Below are positions 1 through 6,670 of a stretch of DNA of 8,709 nucleotides, one piece after another (the stretch's first letter is position 1; each line of letters begins with the position of its first letter). The DNA is from an uncultured Ignavibacteria bacterium (GTDB lineage: Bacteria > Bacteroidota > Ignavibacteria > Ignavibacteriales > Ignavibacteriaceae), in assembly GCA_937996765.1 (NCBI GenBank), contig CALKUG010000060.1, forward strand, positions 1 to 8,709, written 5' to 3'. The position numbers and the translations under genes were made by a program. Under the pieces are notes generated by a model. It ran no database searches and had not been told where the DNA came from. It saw only the letters and a list, made by a program, of their open reading frames with translations.

Positions 1-3
1 ATA

Positions 4-612
4 TTAAAACTCGAAAACTGCTTCTTTACGTTGTACACCGGTTGTGCTTTTTGCACTTACAAAGAACTCTTCAGTATTACTCGTAACCACTTCGAGATTG
101 CCAACAAGAGCTTTTAGTTCATCAAGAAGATAGCTCGGTAAATAAGTTGGGAACTTCCTTTGCACTGATGCTGAGACTCTATAGCTGAACTCACCTGCTG
201 AAGAAAATTTTGCAAAGAATACGGCACTTCCCTCAGCACCTCGTACAATTTTGAAATTGCCATTCTCTACAGAGTCCATCCCCGCAGTTAATAATAAGCC
301 ATCTCCATCGAGTCCACCACCGTTTACAGGTTTAACTGAAAATTCAATGGCAGATTTTTCTTCATCTGAAACAAGTCCGGTGCTGTTTATGGCTATTGCG
401 ATTCCGGATTGAGTAGTTGAAAGATTATAATCACTTTTTTTGTTGGGGATGTTTAACCGCAAAGGCTGTTTATAACTACCCGCAATATCATTAAGCATTT
501 TAGTACGAATTTGTTTATCCTTAGCCTCAAGCTCATCACGCTCGGAGATAACAATCATTAACTCAGTGATTAATAATAGATACAAAACAAAATAAATCAT
601 GCTCTTTTTCAT
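4..612 (-). CDS. Short GldM-like single-pass membrane protein
   Basis: Seen: a 202-residue protein with a two-lysine N-terminus (K2, K3), one hydrophobic segment at about residues 5-22 (MIYFVLYLLLITELMIVI), a charged helix at about 24-46, then a serine/glycine-rich part of predicted beta character to the end, probably exported. The membrane segment resembles the N-terminus of GldM/PorM (MINLMYLVFIAML type), where a basic residue also lies just before the helix. It directly follows a GldL-like gene with a 17-base gap, the order of gldL-gldM in type 9 secretion loci. Family knowledge: GldM is the periplasm-spanning rotor of a proton-driven motor and is about 500 residues long, so this protein would keep only the membrane anchor and one or two domains. 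An acidic residue, E17, lies inside the membrane helix, which is unusual. The stop is inside the window, so the gene is not cut by the edge. The start has no clear SD; M5 is an alternative. The GldM relationship is inference from one short motif and context. Other possibilities are an ExbD/MotB-like stator subunit or an unrelated anchored protein. Confidence 0.8.
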   Translation of the reverse strand: MKKSMIYFVLYLLLITELMIVISERDELEAKDKQIRTKMLNDIAGSYKQPLRLNIPNKKSDYNLSTTQSGIAIAINSTGLVSDEEKSAIEFSVKPVNGGGLDGDGLLLTAGMDSVENGNFKIVRGAEGSAVFFAKFSSAGEFSYRVSASVQRKFPTYLPSYLLDELKALVGNLEVVTSNTEEFFVSAKSTTGVQRKEAVFEF

Positions 613-629
613 AGAACAATGGCCCGCAC

Positions 630-1286
630 TTAATCTCTAAAAGTATGTTTAATGTCCGAAACTGCAGTCAGATATTCTTTTTTTATTGAACTGATTCTGT
701 GCGTGATTTGTGTTACTTTATCAATGTAGGATTCGACGGCTTTCAATTCTTCGGAAGCCATGGTCTTGAACGCTGCATCGGTTTTATAACCTTGTTTAAT
801 ATCACTCATTACAGCAGTATATTCTTTATGAACTGCTGCGAGCTTTTGATTTAGTTGATGCATATTCTGAAGGTAGGTATCAAGATGATGTGCGTCATCT
901 TTAGCAATGTTTTTCAACTCCTCAAGATTCTTCTTTAAATTTTCGAAGTCAATTTGTGCAGAGAGCAATTCCTCTTTTTTCGCGGGAGTTTCTGTTGAAT
1001 TACCCAATGAACTTTCCGGTTTAGAATCGCGTGTATAATATGTAAAAAATGAAAGCAAGAGTAACATCGTGAATTCAAGAAATAAGGCACCAACAACAAA
1101 ATCAAGTTTTATCCTGCCATCTCTAAACAAGAAATCAGGTAAGAAACCTACTGTAGATGCTGCTTCGCCTAAACCGCGTAATCCTACTACAATAATTAAA
1201 ACGGCTGCGCCGAGATAAACAAGTCCTTGAACTTTGTTTATATATTTTGGCACAATTTCAACTGCCATTTTTTCCGAAAACGACAT
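630..1286 (-). CDS. GldL-like two-helix membrane protein with cytoplasmic coiled coil
   Basis: Residue numbers here count from the preferred start at 1286 (218 residues). Seen: two hydrophobic helices at about 20-39 and 62-84, joined by a short loop, then a long charged alpha-helical tail at about 103-218 with coiled-coil character. This layout and length fit GldL (about 215 residues). Helix 1 contains GAAVLIIVVGLR, similar to the first helix of Flavobacterium GldL as I recall it, where a lysine sits near R37. Helix 2 carries a buried glutamate, E71 (GALFLEF), at the place of the conserved GldL helix-2 glutamate. Family knowledge: GldL forms a pentamer around a GldM dimer and drives it with the proton gradient in the inner membrane. 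Neighbours: the short GldM-like gene follows 17 bases downstream, probably in one transcript. The tail contains a 16-residue repeat spaced 49 residues apart. No sequence search was possible, so the family call is moderate; that the gene is real is much surer. Confidence 0.82.
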   Translation of the reverse strand: MSFSEKMAVEIVPKYINKVQGLVYLGAAVLIIVVGLRGLGEAASTVGFLPDFLFRDGRIKLDFVVGALFLEFTMLLLLSFFTYYTRDSKPESSLGNSTETPAKKEELLSAQIDFENLKKNLEELKNIAKDDAHHLDTYLQNMHQLNQKLAAVHKEYTAVMSDIKQGYKTDAAFKTMASEELKAVESYIDKVTQITHRISSIKKEYLTAVSDIKHTFRD

Positions 1287-1300
1287 ACTCATTACTCCTA
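1287..1300 (-). promoter_or_regulatory. Ribosome binding site deciding the GldL-like start
   Basis: The minus strand reads TAGGAGTAATGAGTATG. AGGAG lies only 2 bases before the first ATG (1290-1292) but 8 bases before the second in-frame ATG (1284-1286). Eight is a normal SD spacing and two is too short, so the protein most likely begins at the second ATG (MSFSEKMAV), two residues shorter than the longest reading. Confidence 0.7.
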
Positions 1301-1322
1301 CGTTAAAAAAGTTTGGTTAAAT

Positions 1323-1330
1323 CAAATATA
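1323..1330 (-). promoter_or_regulatory. Candidate -7 promoter element TATATTTG
   Basis: The minus strand reads TATATTTG, an exact match to the TAnnTTTG -7 element described for Bacteroidetes primary sigma factors. It lies about 36 bases upstream of the preferred start of the GldL-like gene, a sensible distance. No convincing -33 TTTG or TTG was found about 19-21 bases further upstream, so this is a half-supported promoter. It could also serve as an AT-rich sigma-70 -10 region. Confidence 0.35.
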
Positions 1331-1371
1331 AGAATTCTGCAATACGATTAGCTTGTAGAAAATGGGAAATG

Positions 1372-1388
1372 TTTGTCCATGTGACAAA
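1372..1388. promoter_or_regulatory. 17-bp inverted repeat, possible operator
   Basis: The plus strand reads TTTGTC CATGT GACAAA: perfect 6-bp arms around a 5-base centre. It lies in the 132-base gap between obg and the GldL-like gene, about 42 bases upstream of the candidate -7 element, where an activator or repressor dimer could bind. It is not followed by a T-run on the minus strand, so it is a poor terminator for obg. The binding protein is unknown; the spacing recalls CRP/FNR-family sites but does not match their consensus. Confidence 0.35.
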
Positions 1389-1424
1389 TAACACTTTGCT
1401 GAAATTTAACTTGATTTATTAAGC

Positions 1425-2417
1425 TTATTTGTTCTTATCTACTTCTTTCCACAAGGCGTCTAATAGGCCTTGCAACCCAAACCGTGTTGCTGAAGAGATT
1501 ATAAAAGGTTTTCCGGCCACCCCTTTAAATTTTAACTTCTTAAGTTCTGTTTGTGTTTCTTCATCAATTACATCGGCTTTAGTAATGGCAACAAACTTCT
1601 TTTTGCCAACTAATATCTTACTGTATTTTTTAAGCTCATTGTATAACACATTATATGTTTCGACATGATCCTCGGATAAAGCATCTATCATAAATAACAG
1701 TATGCTTGTTCTTTCGATATGACGTAGGAACTGCAACCCTAATCCTTTACCCTGATGTGCGCCTTCAATAATTCCGGGTATATCAGCTACGGTAAAAGAA
1801 TGATATTCTTTATATCGCACTATGCCCAAATTGGGTTCAAGCGTTGTGAACGGGTAGTCGGCAATTTTGGGTTTTGCTTCTGATATAGTTGATATAAGTG
1901 TTGATTTACCGGCGTTGGGCAACCCTACTAATCCCACATGAGCAATGAGTTTAAGCTCAAGTCGAATAAAAATCTTCTCACCCGGTTTTCCATCTTCTGC
2001 ATATCTTGGTGCTTGATTGGTAGGCGTTGCAAAATTGCTGTTACCTTTTCCACCTTTGCCACCTCTGGCTAAGATATACTCATACCCATCTTTGTCCAAA
2101 TCGCAAATCAATTCCTCGGTATCATTATCTATTACCAAGGTACCGGGAGGAACTCTTATGATAATATCATTTCCATCACGACCGTCTTTATTACCGGCCA
2201 TGCCGTCACCACCATCGGGGCCTTTGTACTCTTTTTTATATCTAAAATCGAGAAGCGTAGCCAAATTATGGTCGGTATAAAGAATTACACTACCACCCTT
2301 GCCGCCGTTTCCTCCATCGGGACCGCCTTTGGGAACATACTTTTCTCTTCTAAAAGTAACCGCACCATCTCCACCTTTTCCGGCTTCAACTAATATTTCG
2401 GCGCTATCAATAAACAT
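1425..2417 (-). CDS. obgE: GTPase Obg (CgtA), ribosome-associated, without C-terminal OCT extension
   Basis: Obg binds and hydrolyses GTP and acts in late maturation of the large ribosomal subunit and in stress or growth control; it is cytoplasmic and nearly universal. Seen: residues 1-158 form the Obg fold, with the hallmark glycine-rich stretches (KGGPDGGNGGKGG, GPDGGDGMAG, ARGGKGGKGNSNF) and MFIDSAEI at the N-terminus. The G domain follows with all motifs: G1 GLPNAGKST (165-173), G2 TT (191-192) with TTLEPNLG, G3 DIPG (212-215), G4 TKAD (279-282) and G5 SSAT (308-311). At 330 residues it ends with the G domain and lacks the variable C-terminal domain of some homologues, a common short form. 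The start is supported by AAGGA on the minus strand, which overlaps the stop codon of the upstream gene and suggests translational coupling. The intergenic gap is eight bases. There is no obvious hairpin terminator after its stop. Confidence 0.97.
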   Translation of the reverse strand: MFIDSAEILVEAGKGGDGAVTFRREKYVPKGGPDGGNGGKGGSVILYTDHNLATLLDFRYKKEYKGPDGGDGMAGNKDGRDGNDIIIRVPPGTLVIDNDTEELICDLDKDGYEYILARGGKGGKGNSNFATPTNQAPRYAEDGKPGEKIFIRLELKLIAHVGLVGLPNAGKSTLISTISEAKPKIADYPFTTLEPNLGIVRYKEYHSFTVADIPGIIEGAHQGKGLGLQFLRHIERTSILLFMIDALSEDHVETYNVLYNELKKYSKILVGKKKFVAITKADVIDEETQTELKKLKFKGVAGKPFIISSATRFGLQGLLDALWKEVDKNK

Positions 2418-2425
2418 AAAATTCC

Positions 2426-3787
2426 TTATTTACCTATATCTCTATAATAGGTTTTTAATCGTTCAAAAATCATTACTGCTAATTTGTCGGTGAGTTCAAT
2501 TGAATATGCACCCAGAACCATTCCTAATAGCTCTTCCGCCTCGCCGTGTGTTTGGCACGAAGCAACATTTTCTACGGTGTTCACAAAATCCATATGGTCT
2601 TCGTTGAACACTTGCTTAATTATTTTATTTTTCTCCGACTCAGTAAAGTACGAGAAAATATCCCCTGCTTTCGCAGAATAAGTTTCTTCGGGTTCCGGCT
2701 CAGGTGCGGGTGCACTTGAAAAAATATCAGCGGCAGAAGTTAGTTCTACCTCCGGATCTAATGCTTCAAATTGCATATCCGAGCCCTTACCTGCATCGTT
2801 CAAAAATGCGTCTAAACTCTCAATCTCAAGTTTATCATCACCTTCAGCAACATCCATAAATGTTGTTACCGGCTCTTCGGGTTTAGGAGGTACAGGTGCT
2901 ATCGAGGGTGATGAAGCGATGGATTTAGGCATATCGAACACAATTTCGCTACTGCGTTGTTCAATAATACCGGCATCTTCTTCAACACTCGAGACTTTCA
3001 TCACTATCTGCGCAACAGCATCTTCTTTAACAGGCACGCTTCCAAATAAAATATCTTTTAGTAACGACGTTTCTGCCATTTCAGGAAGTGAACCACCAAA
3101 GTACCGTTTTAACTTCTCAATTTCTCCATACTGTTCTTTCTCAAGTAAAAAGATTTCAATACCAACGGGCGAAATTGCTGTTACTTCTGTTTGATAAAAA
3201 TTGAAAAAATTGTGAATGGTATCAAGGGCATTTTCTATAACATAACTGCGATAACTTTGAAGAAGCTCTGTTTGCATCTTGCCAATAAGCTGTTTAAACT
3301 CGCTCATATTGTAGCGGTCTTTTTTCTTCATCTCAAGTGCAGTTAATAAAACTCGCTTAATGTACTCGTACTCATAGATATGATTTAATCGAAGTTTTAT
3401 TTCCTCTTCGGTTCTTACTACTGCATCACTAAATAAAAATTTAAGTAAAGTGAAGTTGGGTTTTAATATGTAATTAGCATTCATTGCAATAGCCCGCTCA
3501 ACTAAGCGTTGCACATCAGTTACCTGCAATACTTTTTTTGCTTTTACAATCTCTCCAATTTTTAAGAAGAGAGGAAACAGCTCTCTATCCGAGTAATCAA
3601 AGCGAGACTGATGCAGAAGCACCTGCCGCTCTCGGAAAATCATATAATCCAATTCACTTGAAATATAACGAATTACTGCAGGATGTATAGATACAGAGGA
3701 GAGTGCATCGAGTGTAAATTCATTTCCGAGCTCTTTAATACGCTCAATAGTTTGTCCGGTGAGTGTTCGAATTTCTTGCTCAAACAT
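2426..3787 (-). CDS. Uncharacterised 453-residue protein co-transcribed with obg
   Basis: I do not recognise this family. Seen: an alpha-helical, charged N-terminal part (about 1-230) rich in Leu, Glu, Lys, Arg, Phe and Tyr; a Pro/Glu/Ala/Ser-rich acidic linker (about 270-375), including PAPEPEPEE and therefore probably disordered; and a compact helical C-terminal part (about 376-453, from FSYFTESEKN to the end). The linker and its C-terminal edge carry a short repeated motif, AADIFSS (352-358) and AGDIFSY (374-380), possibly a linear docking motif. There is no signal peptide, membrane helix or recognisable catalytic motif, so it is probably a cytoplasmic scaffold or regulator. Its stop codon lies eight bases before obg and overlaps the obg SD, so the two are almost certainly one transcript and may share a ribosome- or stress-related role; that is inference from position only. 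No strong SD is visible before the ATG at 3785-3787. Confidence 0.9.
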   Translation of the reverse strand: MFEQEIRTLTGQTIERIKELGNEFTLDALSSVSIHPAVIRYISSELDYMIFRERQVLLHQSRFDYSDRELFPLFLKIGEIVKAKKVLQVTDVQRLVERAIAMNANYILKPNFTLLKFLFSDAVVRTEEEIKLRLNHIYEYEYIKRVLLTALEMKKKDRYNMSEFKQLIGKMQTELLQSYRSYVIENALDTIHNFFNFYQTEVTAISPVGIEIFLLEKEQYGEIEKLKRYFGGSLPEMAETSLLKDILFGSVPVKEDAVAQIVMKVSSVEEDAGIIEQRSSEIVFDMPKSIASSPSIAPVPPKPEEPVTTFMDVAEGDDKLEIESLDAFLNDAGKGSDMQFEALDPEVELTSAADIFSSAPAPEPEPEETYSAKAGDIFSYFTESEKNKIIKQVFNEDHMDFVNTVENVASCQTHGEAEELLGMVLGAYSIELTDKLAVMIFERLKTYYRDIGK

Positions 3788-3937
3788 AGCTATATTCGTT
3801 TTTCCGCATCTTTGCGATTGATATAAAACAGCTTTTCAGCTATAAATTATTGTAACAAGTAATCTATACTGAAAAGTTTAATTCAACCTACAAGATAGGG
3901 TATTTTTCCCAATATTGAAACTGGTACCACACAATAA

Positions 3938-3970
3938 AAAAGGGCTCCCGTAAAAAACGGGAGCCCTTTT
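3938..3970. terminator. Bidirectional intrinsic terminator after sdhB
   Basis: GGGCTCCCG (3942-3950) and CGGGAGCCC (3958-3966) pair perfectly over 9 GC-rich base pairs around the loop TAAAAAA. Flanking A4 and T4 extend the stem to 13 bp. On the minus strand the hairpin is followed by TTTTTTATTG, an ideal rho-independent end for sdhCAB, whose last stop lies about 21 bases before it. On the plus strand it is followed by TTTTGTTTTT, so it can work both ways, although no plus-strand gene ends here. It insulates the sdh operon from the downstream 453-codon gene. Confidence 0.93.
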
Positions 3971-3991
3971 GTTTTTAAAGTAAAGGGTATC

Positions 3992-4735
3992 TTAGCTAAA
4001 CAGGTTGGCCGATATAAACTCGCGGTTCAGGCGGGCTATATTGGTTACTGATATACCTTTGGGACACTCAGCTTCGCAAGCGTAGGTATTGGTGCAACTG
4101 CCAAATCCTTCAGCATCCATCTGTGCAATCATGCTGACTACACGTTCTTTAGCTTCGGGTTGACCTTGTGGCAATAATCCTAAATGCGAAACTTTAGCCG
4201 CAACAAACAACATTGCTGATGCATTTTTACATGCTGCAACGCACGCACCGCAACCGATACATGCTGCTGCATCCATTGATGCTTCTGCTATTGGTTTTGG
4301 TATGGCTATGCTGTTTGCTTCGGGAGCTGAACCGGAGTTAACAGATATGTAACCGCCTGCTTGAATAATTCTATCCAATGCTGAGCGATCCACAATTAAA
4401 TCTTTTAACACCTTAAATGGCTTTGCTCTCCATGGTTCAATGGTTATTGTTTCGCCTTCGCCAAAACTGCGCATATATGTTTGGCATGTGGTCACGAGTT
4501 GTTTAGGTCCGTGAGGTCTGCCATTAATATATAAACTACAGCTTCCGCAAATACCCTCGCGGCAATCGTGGTCGAATGCAACGGGCTCTTCGCCTTTAGC
4601 GATAAGTTCTTCGTTCAGTATATCCAACATCTCAAGAAAAGAGGTGTCGGCTGATATGTTTTGAATTTGGTAGGTCACAAATTTACCAGAATCATTTCCG
4701 TTTTTTTGTCTCCATACTCTCAGTGTAAAATTCAT
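3992..4735 (-). CDS. sdhB: Succinate dehydrogenase/fumarate reductase iron-sulfur subunit
   Basis: SdhB carries electrons from the flavin of SdhA through three iron-sulfur clusters to the quinone site at SdhC; it is a peripheral protein on the cytoplasmic face of the inner membrane. Seen, in 247 residues: an N-terminal plant-type ferredoxin domain with the [2Fe-2S] ligands C58, C63, C66 (CREGICGSC) and C84, and a C-terminal bacterial ferredoxin domain with CIGCGACVAAC (C159, C162, C165, C169) and C214, C220 and C224. By analogy with E. coli SdhB, C159/C162/C165/C224 would hold [4Fe-4S] and C169/C214/C220 would hold [3Fe-4S]. Every expected ligand is present. It is the last gene of the operon, nine bases after sdhA. 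Its SD (AAGAGG, five bases before ATG) overlaps the sdhA stop codon, indicating coupled translation. A strong terminator follows. Confidence 0.97.
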   Translation of the reverse strand: MNFTLRVWRQKNGNDSGKFVTYQIQNISADTSFLEMLDILNEELIAKGEEPVAFDHDCREGICGSCSLYINGRPHGPKQLVTTCQTYMRSFGEGETITIEPWRAKPFKVLKDLIVDRSALDRIIQAGGYISVNSGSAPEANSIAIPKPIAEASMDAAACIGCGACVAACKNASAMLFVAAKVSHLGLLPQGQPEAKERVVSMIAQMDAEGFGSCTNTYACEAECPKGISVTNIARLNREFISANLFS

Positions 4736-4744
4736 CGTAACCTC

Positions 4745-6655
4745 TTATTTATAACTTCTTTGTGAAGGATGAACGTATTCAAATGCTAATTCCTCTTTGT
4801 GCATTACCGGCTCTGAGTCAAGACCCTTGAACTCCCAAGCGGCAACGTACGAGAAGTTTTCATCGTCACGTTTTGCTTCGTTATCTTCAGTTTGTGATTC
4901 TTCGCGGAAGTGACCACCACATGACTCTCTGCGATTTAGGGCATCTCTTGCCATTAATTCACCAAGTTCAAGGAAGTCTGCAACGCGACCGGCTTTTTCG
5001 AGTGATTGGTTCACTTCTTCGCCTTCGCCAAGCACACGTACATTTTTGTGGTAATCTTCACGTAACTCTTTAATTTCAGCTATGGCTTTTTTCAAACCTT
5101 CTTCGTTACGCGACATTCCTACGTAATCCCACATAATCTTTCCAAGCTTTTTGTGATAATAGTCAACCGATTTAGTTCCGCCATTATTCAATAACTTGGT
5201 GATTCCGTCTTTCACTGATTTAACAGCTTCTTCAAATGCAGGATGATTGGTATCTACTTTCTCCAGCTTGGTACCACCGATGTAACCACCCATGGTGTAA
5301 GGGATAACAAAGTAGCCATCTGCCAAACCTTGCATAAGTGCCGAAGCACCTAAGCGGTTAGCACCGTGATCGGAGAAGTTAGCTTCGCCAAGAACAAATA
5401 ATCCGGGTACGTTTGACATTAAGTTGTAATCAACCCACAAGCCGCCCATGGTATAGTGAACAGCGGGGTAAATTCTCATTGGCAATTCGTAAGGATTCTC
5501 GTTGGTAATCTCTTCGTACATATCAAAAAGATTGCCGTATTTCTCTTTAATTTTTTCTTTGCCGAGACGGTTGATGGCAGCTCCAAAATCGAGATATACT
5601 GCGAGTCCTGAAGCACCAACGCCTCTGCCCTCATCGCATACTTTTTTAGCTGCGCGTGAAGCTACGTCACGAGGAACCAAGTTACCAAATGAAGGGTAGC
5701 GTTCTTCTAAGTAATAATCACGTTCGTTCTCAGGGATTTGAGAAGGATGGCGCTTGTCTCCTGCTTTTTTAGGAACCCAAACACGACCATCGTTACGGAG
5801 TGACTCCGACATCAAGGTGAGTTTTGATTGGTGTTCGCCGCTTACAGGAATACAAGTTGGGTGAATTTGAACGTAGCAAGGATTTCCAAAATATGCACCT
5901 CGTTTATGTGCGCGCCATGCTGCGGTTACGTTTGAACCCATTGCGTTGGTGGAAAGGAAATAAACGTTTCCGTATCCGCCGGTTCCGAGTACAACTGCAT
6001 CACCTGCAAATTTCTCAATCGCACCGGTAACCAAGTTACGGGCAATAATACCGCGAGCATATCCGTTCACCATTACTAAATCGAGCATTTCGTAACGCTC
6101 GTACATTTTTACGGTACCTTCGTTCACCTGTCTCATCAACGAGCTATAAGCACCAAGCAATAATTGCTGACCGGTCTGACCGCGAGCATAAAACGTTCTC
6201 GATACCTGAGCACCACCGAATGAACGGTTATCGAGGTATCCGCCGTATTCACGAGCAAAGGGAACGCCGGTTGCAACCGACTGATCAATAATGTTTACGC
6301 TAAGTTCAGCTAAACGATACACGTTACTTTCGCGAGCGCGATAGTCGCCGCCTTTTACGGTGTCGTAGAACAAGCGATAAATAGAGTCGCCATCGTTTTT
6401 ATAATTTTTTGCAGCATTGATACCGCCTTGAGCAGCAATCGAATGCGCGCGACGTGCACTATCCTGAAAACAGAAATTGAGCACATTGTAACCAAGCTCA
6501 CCGAGTGAAGCGGCTGCCGAAGCACCTGCAAGTCCGGTACCAACAACTATAATAGTATGTTTTCTTTTGTTTGCAGGGTTAACCAATTTAAGATTGGTTT
6601 TATGGTCGCTCCATCTGTTTTTGATATCGCCACTTGGGCATTTTGAATCTAACAT
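4745..6655 (-). CDS. sdhA: Succinate dehydrogenase/fumarate reductase flavoprotein subunit
   Basis: SdhA oxidises succinate to fumarate (or the reverse) on a covalently bound FAD, linking the TCA cycle to the respiratory chain. Seen, in 636 residues: the Rossmann FAD motif IIVVGTGLAGASAAA (GTGLAG at 39-44), H71 in RAHSIAAQGG at the place of the FAD-linking histidine, HPT (265-267) with the capping-domain stretch that follows, RDVASRA with the candidate catalytic arginine R329, H400 in VHYTMGGLWVDY, R434 in GANRLGASAL, and the C-terminal RRESCGGHFREE block (575-586). All key residues are present. The extended N-terminus (MLDSKCPSGDIKNRW, then LVNPANKRK) is typical of the B-type enzymes of the Bacteroidota group rather than the proteobacterial type. 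It starts 15 bases after sdhC, with AAGAGG on the minus strand about nine bases before the ATG. Direction in vivo (oxidation or fumarate reduction) cannot be told from sequence. Confidence 0.98.
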   Translation of the reverse strand: MLDSKCPSGDIKNRWSDHKTNLKLVNPANKRKHTIIVVGTGLAGASAAASLGELGYNVLNFCFQDSARRAHSIAAQGGINAAKNYKNDGDSIYRLFYDTVKGGDYRARESNVYRLAELSVNIIDQSVATGVPFAREYGGYLDNRSFGGAQVSRTFYARGQTGQQLLLGAYSSLMRQVNEGTVKMYERYEMLDLVMVNGYARGIIARNLVTGAIEKFAGDAVVLGTGGYGNVYFLSTNAMGSNVTAAWRAHKRGAYFGNPCYVQIHPTCIPVSGEHQSKLTLMSESLRNDGRVWVPKKAGDKRHPSQIPENERDYYLEERYPSFGNLVPRDVASRAAKKVCDEGRGVGASGLAVYLDFGAAINRLGKEKIKEKYGNLFDMYEEITNENPYELPMRIYPAVHYTMGGLWVDYNLMSNVPGLFVLGEANFSDHGANRLGASALMQGLADGYFVIPYTMGGYIGGTKLEKVDTNHPAFEEAVKSVKDGITKLLNNGGTKSVDYYHKKLGKIMWDYVGMSRNEEGLKKAIAEIKELREDYHKNVRVLGEGEEVNQSLEKAGRVADFLELGELMARDALNRRESCGGHFREESQTEDNEAKRDDENFSYVAAWEFKGLDSEPVMHKEELAFEYVHPSQRSYK

Positions 6656-6670
6656 TTTCTAAACCTCTTC

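Noticed and set aside
1429..1668. Plus-strand open frames across obg (also 2017-2280 and 2299-2493)
   Set aside because: They are antisense to a fully conserved Obg reading frame, have low-complexity Pro/Ser-rich translations caused by the glycine codons on the other strand, and lack ribosome sites.
3826..3845. Short hairpin AGCT-GAAA-AGCT followed by TTTT on the minus strand
   Set aside because: Only four base pairs, and it lies in the leader of the 453-codon gene; too weak for a terminator or attenuator.
6355..6546. 63-codon minus-strand frame inside sdhA
   Set aside because: It is out of frame within the highly conserved FAD-binding region of SdhA; no family features.
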